Source of the DNA: Pseudomonas farsensis
Lineage (GTDB): Bacteria > Pseudomonadota > Gammaproteobacteria > Pseudomonadales > Pseudomonadaceae
Direction: 5' to 3'
DNA length: 64,000 nt
NCBI RefSeq assembly: GCF_014268805.2
Contig: NZ_JABWRF020000001.1
Location: 1,054,001 to 1,118,000, forward strand
Of the stretch, positions 8,353 through 18,893 are shown one piece after another (the first letter of the stretch is position 1; the number at the start of each line of letters is the position of its first letter). Under the pieces are notes generated by a model. It saw nothing but the letters and a program-made list of their open reading frames with translations. It ran no database searches and was not told where the DNA came from. The position numbers were made by a program, and so were the translations under genes.

Positions 8353-8985
8353 GTGACCCTTCATCTTCAAGCCGTGGACCTTGCCTGCGAGCGCGACTGG
8401 CGGCTGCTGTTCGAGCACCTCGACCTTGAACTGCGCCCTGGCGATATGCTGCAGATCGCCGGCCCCAATGGTAGCGGCAAGACCAGCCTGTTGCGCCTGC
8501 TGGCCGGGCTGATGCAGCCGACCGAGGGGCACATTCTATTCAATGGCAGCCCACTGGCCGAGCAACGCCATGCCTTGGCCAGTACCCTGTTGTGGATCGG
8601 CCACGCGGCCGGCATCAAAGAGCTGCTCAGCGCCGAAGAAAACCTCACCTGGCTATGCGCGCTGCATCAGCCCGCCAGCACCGAAGTCATTTACCAGGCG
8701 CTGGAAGCGGTAGGCCTGCGCGGCTTCGAAGACGTCCCTTGCCACACCTTGTCTGCCGGCCAGCAGCGCCGCGTGGCGCTGGCCCGCTTGTACCTGCACA
8801 GCCCGCCGCTGTGGATTCTCGACGAACCGTTCACCGCCCTGGACAAACAAGGCGTGGCGCAGCTTGAAGCGCACCTGGCTGCGCATTGCGAGCAGGGCGG
8901 TACGGTCGTGCTGACCACCCACCACAGCCTGGAGCTCAAGCCTTCGGGTTACCGTGAACTGAACCTGGGGCAATGGGCGGCATGA
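8353..8985 (+). CDS. ccmA: Heme exporter ATP-binding protein CcmA
   Basis: 210 residues, GTG start. ATPase of the CcmABCD complex that releases heme-loaded CcmE for cytochrome c maturation. Walker A GPNGSGKT at 37-44, signature [14 protein letters not shown] at 133-146, Walker B LWILDEP at 153-159. First gene of ccmABCDEFGHI; its promoter must lie in the 186-base gap to the divergent fliK-like gene. The stop overlaps the ccmB ATG (ATGA), indicating translational coupling. Confidence 0.97.
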   Translation: MTLHLQAVDLACERDWRLLFEHLDLELRPGDMLQIAGPNGSGKTSLLRLLAGLMQPTEGHILFNGSPLAEQRHALASTLLWIGHAAGIKELLSAEENLTWLCALHQPASTEVIYQALEAVGLRGFEDVPCHTLSAGQQRRVALARLYLHSPPLWILDEPFTALDKQGVAQLEAHLAAHCEQGGTVVLTTHHSLELKPSGYRELNLGQWAA

Positions 8986-9650
8986 GCGTATTTGTTCTGT
9001 TGTTGCGCCGTGAAGCGCGCTTGTTGTTTCGCCGCCCGGCCGAGCTTGCCAACCCGCTGGTGTTCTTTGCCATCGTCGTGGCGCTGTTCCCGCTGGCGGT
9101 CGGCCCGGAAAGCCAATTGTTGCAAACCTTGTCGCCGGGGCTGGTGTGGGTGGCAGCACTATTGGCCGTTCTGCTCTCGCTGGATGGGCTGTTTCGCAGC
9201 GATTTCGAGGACGGGTCCCTTGAGCAATGGGTGTTGTCGCCGCATCCGCTGGCCATGCTGGTGCTGGCCAAGGTGCTTGCCCACTGGATCTTTTCCGGCC
9301 TTGCGCTGGTATTGTTGGCGCCGTTGCTGGCGTTGATGCTGGGCCTGCCGGCCAGTTGCCTGCCCGTGCTGCTAGCCTCTTTATTGTTAGGTACCCCGGT
9401 GCTGAGCCTGCTGGGCGCGGTGGGTGCTGCCTTGACCGTTGGGCTCAAGCGAGGCGGGTTGCTGTTGGCGCTACTGATTCTGCCTTTGTATATCCCTGTA
9501 TTGATCCTGGGCAGTGGAGCGTTGCAGGCGGCGTTGCAGAATATGCCCGCCACCGGCCAACTGCTCTGGCTCGCCAGCCTGACTGCCCTGACCGTGACAC
9601 TTGCACCCTTTGCGATCGCCGCCGGCCTGAAGATCAGCGTCGGCGAATAA
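8982..9650 (+). CDS. ccmB: Heme exporter membrane protein CcmB
   Basis: 222 residues with about six membrane segments; permease partner of CcmA. The N-terminus ([20 protein letters not shown]) and the [16 protein letters not shown] segment are typical. The ATG at 8982 overlaps the ccmA stop in ATGA; an upstream in-frame ATG at 8973 would add only three residues and is less likely. A 46-base gap follows before ccmC. Confidence 0.96.
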   Translation: MSVFVLLLRREARLLFRRPAELANPLVFFAIVVALFPLAVGPESQLLQTLSPGLVWVAALLAVLLSLDGLFRSDFEDGSLEQWVLSPHPLAMLVLAKVLAHWIFSGLALVLLAPLLALMLGLPASCLPVLLASLLLGTPVLSLLGAVGAALTVGLKRGGLLLALLILPLYIPVLILGSGALQAALQNMPATGQLLWLASLTALTVTLAPFAIAAGLKISVGE

Positions 9651-9696
9651 CGAGTTTCGGGCACCGCAGCCCGGCCAATACCCTGGATACACCCTG

Positions 9697-10464
9697 ATGA
9701 AAATAAGCTGGACGTGGTTCCACAAACTGGGTTCGCCCAAATGGTTCTATGCCATCAGCGGCCGCATGCTGCCGTGGCTTGCCGTTGCCGCCGCGGTGCT
9801 GTTGCTGGTCGGCATGGTCTGGGGCCTGGCCTTCGCGCCGCAGGACTACCAGCAGGGCAATAGCTTCCGCATCATTTATATCCATGTGCCAGCGGCGATG
9901 TTGGCGCAGTCCTGCTACGTGATGCTGGCGGTGGCCGGCGTGGTGGGCCTGGTGTGGAAAATGAAACTGGCCGACGTCGCCCTGCGCTGCGCTGCGCCCA
10001 TCGGCGCCTGGATGACCGCCATCGCGCTGGTCACTGGCGCCGTCTGGGGCAAGCCGACCTGGGGCAGTTGGTGGGTGTGGGATGCCCGGCTCACCTCGAT
10101 GCTGATCCTGCTGTTCCTGTACTTCGGCATCATCGTGCTGGGGCTTGCCATCAGCAACCGCGACAGCGCCGCCAAGGCCTGTGCGGTGCTGTCCATCGTC
10201 GGGGTGATCAACGTACCGATCATCAAGTACTCGGTGGAGTGGTGGAACACCCTGCATCAAGGCTCCACCTTCACCCTGACCGAAAAACCGGCCATGCCCG
10301 CCGAAATGTGGCTGCCGCTGCTGTGCACTGCATTGGGCTTCTACTGCTTCTTCGGCGCGGTGCTGCTGATGCGCATGCGCCTTGAGGTGCTCAAGCGCGA
10401 AGCACGCGCCAGTTGGGTCAAGGAAGAAGTGCTGAACAGCCTTGGGCGGGAGAAAACCAAATGA
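9697..10464 (+). CDS. ccmC: Heme-handling membrane protein CcmC
   Basis: 255 residues, six membrane segments. Presents heme in the periplasm to CcmE through the tryptophan-rich motif WGSWWVWD (122-129); His63 (YIHVP) and a His near 184 (TLHQGS) are the likely axial heme ligands. Sits third in the ccm operon; the stop overlaps the ccmD start (ATGA). Confidence 0.97.
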   Translation: MKISWTWFHKLGSPKWFYAISGRMLPWLAVAAAVLLLVGMVWGLAFAPQDYQQGNSFRIIYIHVPAAMLAQSCYVMLAVAGVVGLVWKMKLADVALRCAAPIGAWMTAIALVTGAVWGKPTWGSWWVWDARLTSMLILLFLYFGIIVLGLAISNRDSAAKACAVLSIVGVINVPIIKYSVEWWNTLHQGSTFTLTEKPAMPAEMWLPLLCTALGFYCFFGAVLLMRMRLEVLKREARASWVKEEVLNSLGREKTK

Positions 10465-10637
10465 GCTTCACCTCCTTCAGTGATTTCCTCGCCATGGGCC
10501 ACCATGGCCTGTACGTCTGGTCGGCCTATGGCTTCTGCCTGTTGGTGCTGGCGCTGAATGTCGACCTGCCTCTGCGCGCTCGTCGTCGCTATCTGCAACA
10601 TGAGGCGCGACGTCTGCGCCGGGAGAGCAAACCGTGA
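10461..10637 (+). CDS. ccmD: Heme exporter small subunit CcmD
   Basis: 58 residues, one membrane segment (about 18-36) followed by a very basic cytoplasmic tail ([20 protein letters not shown]). Standard CcmD size. Required for release of heme-loaded CcmE from CcmABC. The start at 10461 overlaps the ccmC stop, and its own stop overlaps the ccmE GTG. An in-frame extension upstream overlaps ccmC and is not needed. Confidence 0.95.
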   Translation: MSFTSFSDFLAMGHHGLYVWSAYGFCLLVLALNVDLPLRARRRYLQHEARRLRRESKP

Positions 10638-11089
10638 ATCCGCAGCGCAAGAAACGCCTGTTCATCATCCTCGGCCTGCTGGCCGGTGTCGGCGTGGCCG
10701 TTGGCTTTGCCCTGAGCGCCCTGCAACAGAACATCAACCTGTTCTATACCCCGACCCAGATCGCCAACGGCGAAGCGCCGCTGGACACCCGCATCCGCGC
10801 AGGCGGCATGGTCGAGAAAGGCTCTGTGCAGCGCTCGGGCGATTCGCTGGATGTGCGTTTTGTGGTGACCGACTACAGCAAGTCGGTGCCCATTACCTAC
10901 CGCGGCATTCTCCCCGACCTGTTCCGCGAAGGGCAGGGCATCGTCGCTTTGGGCAAGCTCAACGCCGAAGGTGTGGTGGTGGCCGATGAGGTATTGGCCA
11001 AGCACGACGAAAAGTACATGCCACCTGAAGTGACCAAGGCGCTCAACGACAGCGCCCAGGCCGCCAGCGACGCGCAGGCCAAGCCATGA
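10634..11089 (+). CDS. ccmE: Periplasmic heme chaperone CcmE
   Basis: 151 residues, GTG start. N-terminal membrane anchor (about 8-29) and a periplasmic beta-barrel domain. His124 in HDEKYMP is the conserved residue that binds heme covalently, with Tyr128 as axial ligand. It carries heme from CcmC to the CcmF/H/I ligase. Overlaps ccmD and ccmF starts by four bases on each side. Confidence 0.97.
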   Translation: MNPQRKKRLFIILGLLAGVGVAVGFALSALQQNINLFYTPTQIANGEAPLDTRIRAGGMVEKGSVQRSGDSLDVRFVVTDYSKSVPITYRGILPDLFREGQGIVALGKLNAEGVVVADEVLAKHDEKYMPPEVTKALNDSAQAASDAQAKP

Positions 11090-13074
11090 ACGCTGCGTTG
11101 GTAATCCCCGAACTCGGCCAGTTGGCGATGATCCTGGCCATCTGCTTTGCCGCCGTGCAGGCCACGGTGCCGATGCTTGGCGCCTGGCGGGGCGACAGCC
11201 TGTGGATGGGGCTGGCACGCCCGGCGGCGTGGGGCCAGTTCGCGTTTCTGGCGTTCGCCTTCGCCTGCCTGACCCACGCCTTCATGACCGACAACTTCTC
11301 GGTGGCGTATGTCGCCAGCAATTCCAACAGCGCCTTGCCCTGGTACTACAAGTTCAGCGCGGTGTGGGGCGCCCACGAAGGCTCGCTGCTGCTCTGGGCG
11401 TTGATTCTTGGCGGTTGGACCTTCGCCGTGTCGGTATTCTCGCGGCAATTGCCACAAGTGATGCTGGCCCGCGTGCTGGCGGTGATGGGCATGATCAGCG
11501 TCGGTTTTCTGAGCTTCCTGATCATCACCTCCAACCCGTTCGCGCGCCTGCTGCCGCAGGTGCCCACCGATGGCCGTGACCTTAACCCGCTGTTGCAGGA
11601 CTTCGGCCTGATCGTCCACCCGCCGATGCTGTACATGGGCTATGTGGGCTTTTCGGTGGCCTTTGCCTTTGCCATTGCGGCGCTGCTTGGCGGGCGCCTG
11701 GATGCGGCCTGGGCGCGCTGGTCGCGGCCGTGGACCATCATCGCCTGGGCGTTTCTGGGGGTGGGTATCACCCTTGGCTCGTGGTGGGCCTATTACGAAT
11801 TGGGCTGGGGCGGCTGGTGGTTCTGGGACCCGGTGGAAAACGCCTCGTTCATGCCTTGGCTGGTGGGCACGGCGCTGATCCACTCGCTGGCTGTGACGGA
11901 AAAACGCGGCGTGTTCAAAAGCTGGACCGTACTGTTGGCCATTGCCGCGTTCTCGCTGAGCCTGCTGGGCACCTTCCTGGTGCGCTCCGGCGTGCTGACC
12001 TCGGTGCACGCGTTTGCCGCGGACCCTGAGCGTGGTGTGTTCATCCTGATTTTCCTGTTGTTCGTGGTCGGCGGCTCGCTGACCCTGTTTGCCCTGCGCG
12101 CGCCGGTGGTCAAGAGCCAGGTGGGGTTTGCCCTGTGGTCGCGCGAGACGCTGCTGCTGGCCAACAACCTGGTGCTGGTGGTGGCCGCGTCGATGATCCT
12201 GCTCGGCACGCTGTACCCACTGGTGCTCGATGCCCTGACCGGGGCCAAGCTGTCGGTCGGCCCGCCGTACTTCGACGCGTTGTTCCTGCCGCTGATGGCA
12301 TTGCTGATGCTGGTGCTTGGCGTGGGCGTGCTGGTGCGCTGGAAGGACACGCCGACCAAGTGGCTGGCGGGCATGCTGACCCCGGTGCTGATCGGCAGCG
12401 CCGTGCTGGCACCACTGGCCGGCCTGCTGCTGGATGACTTCGACTGGCCGGCGCTGAGTGTGTTTGCCCTGGCTGCGTGGGTGGTGCTCAGTGGTGTGCG
12501 CGACCTTCTCGACAAAACCCGCCACAAAGGCCTGGCCAAGGGTATCGGCAGCCTGACCCGCAGCTACTGGGGTATGCAGTTGGCGCACCTGGGGCTGGTG
12601 GTGTGCGCCTTGGGTGTGGTGCTGTCGAGCAACAACAGTGCCGAGCGCGACCTGCGCATGGCGCCAGGGGAAACCGTCGAGCTTGGCGGTTACCACTTCC
12701 TGTTCGAGGGTGCCAAGCACTTCGAGGGGCCGAACTTCATTTCTGATCGGGGCACCATTCGGGTCTCGCGCAATGGCCGCGAAGTGTCGGTGCTGCACCC
12801 GGAAAAACGCCTGTACACCGTGCAGCAGTCGATGATGACCGAAGCCGGTATCGATGCAGGCTTTACCCGCGACCTGTATGTGGCACTGGGCGAGCCGCTT
12901 GCAAACGGCGCCTGGGCTGTGCGCTTGCATATCAAACCTTACGTGCGCTGGATCTGGCTGGGCGGTCTGCTGACTGGCCTGGGTGGCCTGCTGGCGGCGT
13001 GCGACCGGCGCTACCGCGTCAAGGTCAAGACCCGGGTGCGTGAGGCCCTGGGCGTGTCTGGAGCAACGGCATGA
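11086..13074 (+). CDS. ccmF: Heme lyase CcmF
   Basis: 662 residues, about fifteen membrane segments, the usual length. Core of the cytochrome c heme ligase: it receives heme from CcmE and attaches it to apocytochrome CXXCH motifs. The heme-binding WWD motif is seen in [20 protein letters not shown] (about 241-260). A periplasmic soluble loop follows at about 510-620. The ATG overlaps the ccmE stop (ATGA) and its stop overlaps ccmG. Confidence 0.97.
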   Translation: MNAALVIPELGQLAMILAICFAAVQATVPMLGAWRGDSLWMGLARPAAWGQFAFLAFAFACLTHAFMTDNFSVAYVASNSNSALPWYYKFSAVWGAHEGSLLLWALILGGWTFAVSVFSRQLPQVMLARVLAVMGMISVGFLSFLIITSNPFARLLPQVPTDGRDLNPLLQDFGLIVHPPMLYMGYVGFSVAFAFAIAALLGGRLDAAWARWSRPWTIIAWAFLGVGITLGSWWAYYELGWGGWWFWDPVENASFMPWLVGTALIHSLAVTEKRGVFKSWTVLLAIAAFSLSLLGTFLVRSGVLTSVHAFAADPERGVFILIFLLFVVGGSLTLFALRAPVVKSQVGFALWSRETLLLANNLVLVVAASMILLGTLYPLVLDALTGAKLSVGPPYFDALFLPLMALLMLVLGVGVLVRWKDTPTKWLAGMLTPVLIGSAVLAPLAGLLLDDFDWPALSVFALAAWVVLSGVRDLLDKTRHKGLAKGIGSLTRSYWGMQLAHLGLVVCALGVVLSSNNSAERDLRMAPGETVELGGYHFLFEGAKHFEGPNFISDRGTIRVSRNGREVSVLHPEKRLYTVQQSMMTEAGIDAGFTRDLYVALGEPLANGAWAVRLHIKPYVRWIWLGGLLTGLGGLLAACDRRYRVKVKTRVREALGVSGATA

Positions 13075-13607
13075 AGCGTTGGATCATGGTCGTGCCACTG
13101 GCAGTGTTCCTGCTGATGGCCGTGTTTCTGTACAAAGGGTTGTTCCTCAAGCCCGATGAGCTGCCCTCGGCGATGATTGGCAAGCCGTTCCCCGCCTTTG
13201 CCCTGCAGACGGTGCAGGGTGACCGCAGCCTGACCCAGGCCGACCTGCTTGGCCGCCCGTCGCTGGTCAACGTGTGGGGCACCTGGTGCCCGTCGTGCAA
13301 AGTCGAGCACCCCTACCTGAACCAGTTGGCCGGGCAGGGCGTGGTGATCCACGGCGTCAACTACAAGGACGACAGCGCCGCGGCGCTGAAATGGCTGGCC
13401 GAGTTCCACAACCCGTACCAGCTCAACATCGCCGACCCGCAGGGCACCCTGGGCCTGGACCTTGGTGTATATGGCGCGCCGGAAACCTTCCTGGTCGATG
13501 CCAAGGGCATCATCCGCTACAAACACGTCGGCGTGGTCGATGCCACTGTGTGGCGCGAGCAGTTGGCGCCTTTGTACCAGGGCCTGGTCGATGAGGCGCG
13601 GCCATGA
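13071..13607 (+). CDS. ccmG: Thiol:disulfide interchange protein CcmG/DsbE
   Basis: 178 residues. Membrane-anchored periplasmic thioredoxin that reduces apocytochrome c or CcmH before heme attachment. N-terminal anchor at 4-24; redox motif WCPSC (Cys73, Cys76), with the acidic segment typical of CcmG. Electrons come from DsbD, encoded at 1348-3060. Start overlaps ccmF stop (ATGA); stop overlaps ccmH start. Confidence 0.96.
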   Translation: MKRWIMVVPLAVFLLMAVFLYKGLFLKPDELPSAMIGKPFPAFALQTVQGDRSLTQADLLGRPSLVNVWGTWCPSCKVEHPYLNQLAGQGVVIHGVNYKDDSAAALKWLAEFHNPYQLNIADPQGTLGLDLGVYGAPETFLVDAKGIIRYKHVGVVDATVWREQLAPLYQGLVDEARP

Positions 13608-14080
13608 AGCGTTGGCTTGCCGCCGCCGTGCTGGGGCTTGGCCTGGCCGGCATGGCCCATGCGGCCATCGACACCTATCAGTTCCGCGATGAAGCCGAGC
13701 GCGAGCGCTATCAGCAACTTACCAAAGAGCTGCGTTGCCCCAAGTGCCAGAACCAGGACATCGCCGACTCCAATGCCCCGATTGCCGCTGACCTGCGCCG
13801 CGAAATCTTCCGCATGCTCGGCGAAAACCAGAGCAACCAGCAAATTGTCGATTTCATGGTCGACCGCTATGGCGACTTCGTACGCTACAAACCGGCCTTG
13901 AGTGGGCGCACCTGGCTGCTCTGGTTCGGGCCGGGGTTGCTGTTGGCCGGTGGTTTCGTGGTGCTGGCGCTGATTGTGCGCCGCCGCCGTGGGCCTGCGG
14001 GTGACGATGGCACCGAACTGTCCGCCGCTGAACGCGAGCGGCTTGCCAAATTGCTCAACAAAGAAGCTTCCCATGACTGA
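13604..14080 (+). CDS. ccmH: Cytochrome c maturation protein CcmH (CcmH/CycL)
   Basis: 158 residues: signal peptide (1-20), the conserved redox motif LRCPKCQNQ (Cys45, Cys48), and a C-terminal membrane anchor (about 100-125). It keeps apocytochrome heme-binding cysteines reduced as part of the heme ligase. This is the short form; the TPR part is separate as CcmI. It overlaps the ccmI start by eight bases. Confidence 0.95.
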   Translation: MKRWLAAAVLGLGLAGMAHAAIDTYQFRDEAERERYQQLTKELRCPKCQNQDIADSNAPIAADLRREIFRMLGENQSNQQIVDFMVDRYGDFVRYKPALSGRTWLLWFGPGLLLAGGFVVLALIVRRRRGPAGDDGTELSAAERERLAKLLNKEASHD

Positions 14081-15257
14081 TTTCTGGCTTAGCGCAGGCC
14101 TGCTGCTGCTCGCAGCCCTGGCGTTTCTGCTCGTTCCGATCCTGCGCGGGCGCCGCCAGCAGGCCGAGCAAGACCGTACCGCACTGAACGTTGCCCTGTA
14201 TGAAGAGCGTGTAGCCGAGCTTGCCGGCCAACAGGCGGCCGGCGTGCTCGATGCCGAGCAACTGGCCAAGGGCCGTGATGAGGCTGCCCGTGAGCTGTTG
14301 GCCGACACCGAGCGCGACGATGCCGCGCGCCAGGGCCAGCTCGGCAAGGCCGTGCCGCTGTTGGCGGCAGTGCTGGTACCGGCATTGGCGTTGGGCTTGT
14401 ACCTGCACTATGGTGCGGCAGACAAAGTCGCCCTGACCCAGGAATTTGCCAGCGCGCCGAAGAACATGCAGGACATGACCGCCCGCCTTGAGCGCGCCGT
14501 GCAAGCCCAGCCGGATTCGGCCGAGGGCGTGTATTTTCTGGGCCGCGCCTATATGGCCGAGCAGCGCCCGGCGGATGCGGCCAAGGCGTTCGCGCGCGCC
14601 GTGGCGCTGGCGGGGCGTCAGCCCGAGCTGCTTGGACAATGGGCTCAGGCGCAGTACTTTGCCGCTGACAAGCAGTGGTCGGCGCAGTTGCAGGCGTTGA
14701 CCGATGAAGCCCTCAAGGCCGACCCCAACGAGGTCACCAGCCTGGGCTTGCGCGGTATCGCCGCGTTCGAGGGTGAGCGTTTCGACGAAGCCATCGGCTA
14801 CTGGCAGCGCCTGCTGGCGCAACTGCCCGAGGGCGACGCCTCGCGCGCCGCGCTGCAGGGCGGTATCGACCGCGCCGCCGACAAACTCAAGGCTGGCGGC
14901 GGCAAGGTGGTTGCCACGGCGCGGCTGAAAGTGCGGGTTGAGCTGGCGGCCGAACTCAAGGGCAAGGTGCGCCCTGACGACACCGTGTTCATCTTTGCCC
15001 GCGCCAGCAATGGCCCGCCGATGCCGTTGGCGGCCAAGCGGGTGACAGTGGCGCAGTTGCCCATCGAGGTGGAGCTGTCGGATGCCGACGCGATGATGCC
15101 GCAGATGAAACTGTCAGACTTCAGCGAAGTCCAACTTGTTGCCCGCGTTTCCCGTGCCGGGCAGCCCACCAAAGGTGAATGGAAAGCGCAAAGCGCGCCG
15201 CTGGCCACCGCGACCCAGGCCACCCAGCACCTGACCATCGACAGCCCAGACTCATAA
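14073..15257 (+). CDS. ccmI: Cytochrome c maturation protein CcmI
   Basis: 394 residues. Apocytochrome c chaperone of the heme ligase: two membrane segments (about 3-20 and 89-110) with a cytoplasmic leucine-zipper-like loop, then TPR repeats in the periplasm (for example [20 protein letters not shown]) and a C-terminal beta domain. The frame is open upstream to 13974, but [11 protein letters not shown] at 14073 is the normal CcmI start, inside the last codons of ccmH. Last ccm gene of the operon. Confidence 0.95.
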   Translation: MTDFWLSAGLLLLAALAFLLVPILRGRRQQAEQDRTALNVALYEERVAELAGQQAAGVLDAEQLAKGRDEAARELLADTERDDAARQGQLGKAVPLLAAVLVPALALGLYLHYGAADKVALTQEFASAPKNMQDMTARLERAVQAQPDSAEGVYFLGRAYMAEQRPADAAKAFARAVALAGRQPELLGQWAQAQYFAADKQWSAQLQALTDEALKADPNEVTSLGLRGIAAFEGERFDEAIGYWQRLLAQLPEGDASRAALQGGIDRAADKLKAGGGKVVATARLKVRVELAAELKGKVRPDDTVFIFARASNGPPMPLAAKRVTVAQLPIEVELSDADAMMPQMKLSDFSEVQLVARVSRAGQPTKGEWKAQSAPLATATQATQHLTIDSPDS

Positions 15258-15269
15258 GAGAGCGCCGCC

Positions 15270-15680
15270 ATGAACAGCACCGTCCGCCTGACCCTGATTA
15301 CCCTGGCATTGGGTCTGAGCGCGTGTACGGTGCACCAGCCGGCGCAGCGCGAACCGCTGCCGCCGCTTGAAACCACGCCAACCCCGCAGGGGCCGGTGGT
15401 CAAGCCGCTGCCGAGCAACAAGCCCAGCACCCCGGCGGCGATCCCCAAGCCCATGCCGCGCACCTCGGCAAGCTTTGCGCCGCCACCGGGCGGCGCCAGC
15501 CATTGGGACCCGAAGCTGGGTGTGTACGTGCTTGATAAGCAGCCCAACACGTTTTATCGCCAGCGCACCTACTACCGCTGGAACAGCGGCTGGAGCTGGT
15601 CGCTGAGCCCCAATGGCCCATGGCAGGACACCGACAGCAGCGGTGTGCCGGGCGGCCTGGGCCGCGCCTTCGCCCAGTAG
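15270..15680 (+). CDS. Small proline-rich lipoprotein, function unknown
   Basis: 136 residues. Lipoprotein signal with lipobox LSAC (Cys19), then a Pro-rich linker (about 25-75) and a C-terminal part with YYRWNSGWSWSLSPNGPW that looks like a small aromatic-rich fold. It begins 12 bases after ccmI, so it is probably read from the same transcript; whether it takes part in cytochrome maturation is unknown. I do not recognise a named family. Confidence 0.8.
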   Translation: MNSTVRLTLITLALGLSACTVHQPAQREPLPPLETTPTPQGPVVKPLPSNKPSTPAAIPKPMPRTSASFAPPPGGASHWDPKLGVYVLDKQPNTFYRQRTYYRWNSGWSWSLSPNGPWQDTDSSGVPGGLGRAFAQ

Positions 15681-15755
15681 CCCCAAGCCTGGGCCGCGAT
15701 GGCATCCGCCGGGTAGCCTCTGCATAATGCCGGTTCACATGGAGCCGGAGGTGGC

Positions 15756-16694
15756 ATGCACAAGACAGTCCTGGTGTTGGTCGAAACCGTCGACGATTAC
15801 CTGCCCTTGCTGGAACAGGCCGGCTACCGGCTGATACGCGCACCGTCGCCGCAAATGCGCGCCGCCGCCATCGCCCGGCATGCCGGCGAGATCGACGCCG
15901 TGCTCACCCGTGGCCCGCTGGGCCTGACCGCTGCCGAAATCGACGCGTTGCCTGCGCTGCAGATCATCTGCGTGATCGGCGCCGGTTACGAGCAGGTCGA
16001 CCTGGCTGCCGCCGCCGCCCGGGGCATCATCGTGACCAATGGCGCTGGCGCCAACGCAGGCCCTGTTGCCGACCATGCCATGGCGTTGCTGCTGGCCCTG
16101 CTACGGGACATCCCGCGTGCCGATGCCAGCACCCGGCGCGGTGAGTGGAACCGGGTGATCAGCCCTTCGGTCAGCGGCAAGCGCCTGGGCATCATTGGCC
16201 TTGGCGCAGTCGGCCAGGCCATTGCCCGGCGGGCCGCGCAAGGCTTTGACATGAATGTGAGCTACCACAGCCGCACCCCGCGCGCAGATGTGGCCTACAC
16301 CTGGTACGACACGCCGCTGCACCTGGCCGATGCGGTGGACATCCTGGTGGTGGCAACCCCCGGGGGGCCTGGTACGCGGCACCTGGTGGATGCTCGGGTT
16401 CTTGAGGCGCTGGGCGCTGAGGGTTACCTGGTCAATATTGCCCGGGCCAGCGTGGTGGATACCGATGCGCTGGTGGTCGCGTTGCAGCAGGGCGTGATTG
16501 CCGGTGCCGCGCTGGATGTGTTCGATGACGAACCCCAAGTGCCCGAGGCGCTGCGGGCACTGCACAATACTGTGCTTACCCCGCACGTAGCCGGCCAGTC
16601 GCCGGAGGCTGCGCGGGATACGGTGGGCCTGGTGTTGCTTAACTTGCAGCGCTTTTTTGCCGGTGAAGGGGTGCTGACGCAGGTTCATGGCTAG
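15756..16694 (+). CDS. D-isomer-specific 2-hydroxyacid dehydrogenase
   Basis: 312 residues, NAD(P)-dependent oxidoreductase of the glyoxylate/hydroxypyruvate reductase group. Nucleotide-binding motif GLGAVG at 148-153; catalytic Arg230 (NIARAS), Glu259 (DDEP) and His277 (LTPHVAG) are all present. Good ribosome site (GGAGG) before the ATG. It could reduce glyoxylate or hydroxypyruvate and so connect with the gcl pathway at 33320-36990, but sequence alone does not fix the substrate. Confidence 0.9.
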   Translation: MHKTVLVLVETVDDYLPLLEQAGYRLIRAPSPQMRAAAIARHAGEIDAVLTRGPLGLTAAEIDALPALQIICVIGAGYEQVDLAAAAARGIIVTNGAGANAGPVADHAMALLLALLRDIPRADASTRRGEWNRVISPSVSGKRLGIIGLGAVGQAIARRAAQGFDMNVSYHSRTPRADVAYTWYDTPLHLADAVDILVVATPGGPGTRHLVDARVLEALGAEGYLVNIARASVVDTDALVVALQQGVIAGAALDVFDDEPQVPEALRALHNTVLTPHVAGQSPEAARDTVGLVLLNLQRFFAGEGVLTQVHG

Positions 16695-16771
16695 GCCGCG
16701 CTGCTGCGCACTTGCCAATGTTGGCTATTCCTGAGAAAACGACGCCCCCGCAACCCACCTGGAAACTGCGC

Positions 16772-17110
16772 ATGGACAACGAGCTGCACATCACTGACCT
16801 GCACGAAGGCGACGGCAAAGCCGTGGTCAAGGGCGCCCTGATCACCACCCAGTACACCGGCTGGCTCGCCGATGGCAGCGAGTTCGACTCGTCCTGGTCG
16901 CGCGGCAAGCCGTTCCAGTGCGTGATCGGCAGCGGCCGCGTGATCAAAGGCTGGGACCTCGGCCTGATGGGCATGCGCGTTGGCGGCAAGCGCAGGCTGA
17001 AAGTGCCTGCGCATCTGGGCTACGGTGAGCGCAGCGTGGGCTCCATCCCACCGAACTCGGACCTTGAATTCGAAATCGAACTGCTCGAAGTGCTCACCCG
17101 CGACGACTAA
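16772..17110 (+). CDS. FKBP-type peptidyl-prolyl cis-trans isomerase
   Basis: 112 residues, a single cytoplasmic FKBP domain: YTGWLADGSEFDSSW, FQCVIGSGRVIKGWDLGLMG and LGYGERSVGSIPPNSDLEFE cover the active-site strands. I place the start at MDNELHI (16772); longer in-frame starts (TTG 16712, ATG 16718) add a Pro-rich stretch without a ribosome site. Catalyses proline isomerisation and may act as a folding helper. Stands between unrelated genes. Confidence 0.9.
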   Translation: MDNELHITDLHEGDGKAVVKGALITTQYTGWLADGSEFDSSWSRGKPFQCVIGSGRVIKGWDLGLMGMRVGGKRRLKVPAHLGYGERSVGSIPPNSDLEFEIELLEVLTRDD

Positions 17111-17123
17111 GCGCTGCGAGCCC

Positions 17124-17810
17124 TCAGTTGGCGGCGTCGAACTGGCGGCTGCTGGCGTTCCATTCGAACGTTTTGCCCAGGCAGCCTCGGGTGGGCGGCA
17201 CCACCAGTTGCAAGCGCCCGCCACTGAGCTGCACCTGCACCGCGTCCAGGCCATCGGCGATACACCCGGTGGCTGCGACATCCAGCGCCTGCACCTGCTT
17301 GCCGCTGGTTTTGTCCATGACCAGAATCTCGCGCATGGGCATCCATGACTTTTCCATCGGCAACATGAAGTACAACCGCTCGCTGGACTGCGCCTGCAGC
17401 ACGGCAAGGGTTGCGCCCTTGGGGAACGCATCGTCGCTGCGCAGCTCGCCGGTCAGGTGCAATGACAGCTTCAACTGCTTGCTGGTGGCGTAGGCCGTCC
17501 AGGTGCCTTCAAGCACCGGGGTGCTCCGGGAAAACTGGTTCGAGGCAAAGTGCAGCCTTGCGCTCGGCAGCCCGGCGCTGTCCAGTTCATCCATGGCGAT
17601 GCGGTCGTAGTGGTAGGCAGTGGTGGGTTTCAGGCGGATCGGCGTGCGGTAGCGAGTGTAGGCATACACCCCCTCCATCTGCCCGTTCTGGTTTTTCAGC
17701 ACCAAGGTGATCGGCGCCTTGCCCAAGGTGCCTTCGTAGATCATCACACTGGCTTGAACGCAGGGTGTAGCGCCTAGCAGCAATGCCAGGCCAAGCATCA
17801 GGGTACGCAT
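17124..17810 (-). CDS. Secreted protein of unknown function (paralogue of the upstream gene)
   Basis: 228 residues with a signal peptide (MRTLMLGLALLLGATPCVQA), hence periplasmic or exported. The mature part starts VMIYEGTLGKAPITLVLK, similar to VFQGTLDGRPLEVALY of the gene directly upstream. Two cysteines near the C-terminus (GCIADG, RGCLGK) may form a disulfide. The ATG overlaps the upstream stop by one base (TGATG), so the pair is co-translated. I use 17810; an open extension to 17879 would overlap the neighbour. No family name recognised. Confidence 0.75.
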   Translation of the reverse strand: MRTLMLGLALLLGATPCVQASVMIYEGTLGKAPITLVLKNQNGQMEGVYAYTRYRTPIRLKPTTAYHYDRIAMDELDSAGLPSARLHFASNQFSRSTPVLEGTWTAYATSKQLKLSLHLTGELRSDDAFPKGATLAVLQAQSSERLYFMLPMEKSWMPMREILVMDKTSGKQVQALDVAATGCIADGLDAVQVQLSGGRLQLVVPPTRGCLGKTFEWNASSRQFDAAN

Positions 17811-18691
17811 CAGAACCTCGTCTCGAAGCTGTTGGTCTGGGTCAGTTGCCGAGGGCCTTCGAACTGCCAGGTTTCCCACTGCTCGGTACTGGTGTCGAAG
17901 CGCCGCCCGGTGAGCACCTGAATCGGGCCGTTTTGCGAATGACGCAGGTCGCCGCGTTGGGCCAGTTGTTCGAGCGGTTCGCAGCGCTCATAGCGCTGGG
18001 TATCGGCCTGGTACAGGAAGTACTGGCGAACCTTCGGTGCGCCTTCAGCCTCGCGTACCCAGGCGCTGAAATCGATGACGCCATCGTTGTTGTAGTCATC
18101 GAAGGTCAGGCTGCGGCTGCCGTCGAATTGCAGTTGCAGGTTGTCCAGTGGCGCCAGGTCCTGGCCGCTTTGCAGGTCATGCACGGTGATGCGGTCGATG
18201 GTGCCGACGGCGGTGTCGACGGGCTTGCTGGCGTGCACGCGCACGCTCATGCGCGGCCCGGCATCGGGCTGCTGCAGTTCACCGTCCCAGGCCCGGTCGC
18301 GGTCGCTGCGAAAGAGGATCGAGTCCTGCAGCTTCACCGCCTGCCGGGTTCGGTCACGCAGGTCGATGCGCGCGCCTTGGATGCGATAGGGCGCGTCCAG
18401 CCGAAACGGCGCCAGCTGCAGGGTTGCGCTGGGCATTTTCGGGTCGTCCATGAGGTTGAGCAGCACGCCCTCGTCGGGGTGCCACGGCGTCTCCTCGAAC
18501 AGGGTGACGCGCTGGCTGTCGCGCTCCAGCAGGTAGCCGCTCAGGGTGTCCTTGCCATGGTAAAGCGCGACTTCCAGCGGGCGGCCATCGAGGGTGCCCT
18601 GGAATACCCGCAGCGGCAGGTCGCCAGCTGAGGCGGGGAGGGCTAGCGCAAACAGGCCAAGGCCTGCGAGCAGATGAAACGGGTTGGGCAT
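17810..18691 (-). CDS. Secreted protein of unknown function
   Basis: 293 residues from the ATG at 18691. Signal peptide (about 1-22, ending ALPASA). The first mature residues (PLRVFQGTLDGRPLEVALY) match those of the downstream gene, which suggests an ancient duplication with later divergence in length. Residues about 200-220 contain FDDYNNDGVIDFSAW, an EF-hand-like acidic loop that might bind calcium. Function unknown; co-translated with the next gene. Confidence 0.75.
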   Translation of the reverse strand: MPNPFHLLAGLGLFALALPASAGDLPLRVFQGTLDGRPLEVALYHGKDTLSGYLLERDSQRVTLFEETPWHPDEGVLLNLMDDPKMPSATLQLAPFRLDAPYRIQGARIDLRDRTRQAVKLQDSILFRSDRDRAWDGELQQPDAGPRMSVRVHASKPVDTAVGTIDRITVHDLQSGQDLAPLDNLQLQFDGSRSLTFDDYNNDGVIDFSAWVREAEGAPKVRQYFLYQADTQRYERCEPLEQLAQRGDLRHSQNGPIQVLTGRRFDTSTEQWETWQFEGPRQLTQTNSFETRF

Positions 18692-18893
18692 GATGGGCGT
18701 CCGTGCTGGCAAAAAGTGGGCAGATTAGGCGCCGCCAGCCTGGGCTGCAAGGTCAGGGATGAACCAAATGCGCCGGGAGGACTCTGACCCTCACTCGCTG
18801 CCAGGGACGGCGATTCACTCAAGGAGGGCTTTGCCGTTGGCGGCAGGGCGTGGTGGCGGGGACTCAGAACCGTTTGCCACAAGAGCCTGCCCC

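Noticed and set aside
8167..8532. N-terminal extension of the fliK-like frame
   Set aside because: Overlaps the start of the divergent ccmA and its likely promoter and reads as random sequence; MTEINSLGAQ is a natural start.
10897..12930. A 677-codon open frame on the minus strand opposite ccmE/ccmF
   Set aside because: It is the antisense shadow of the highly conserved ccm genes; its translation is rich in His, Gln and Arg with no family features, as expected from GC-rich codon bias.
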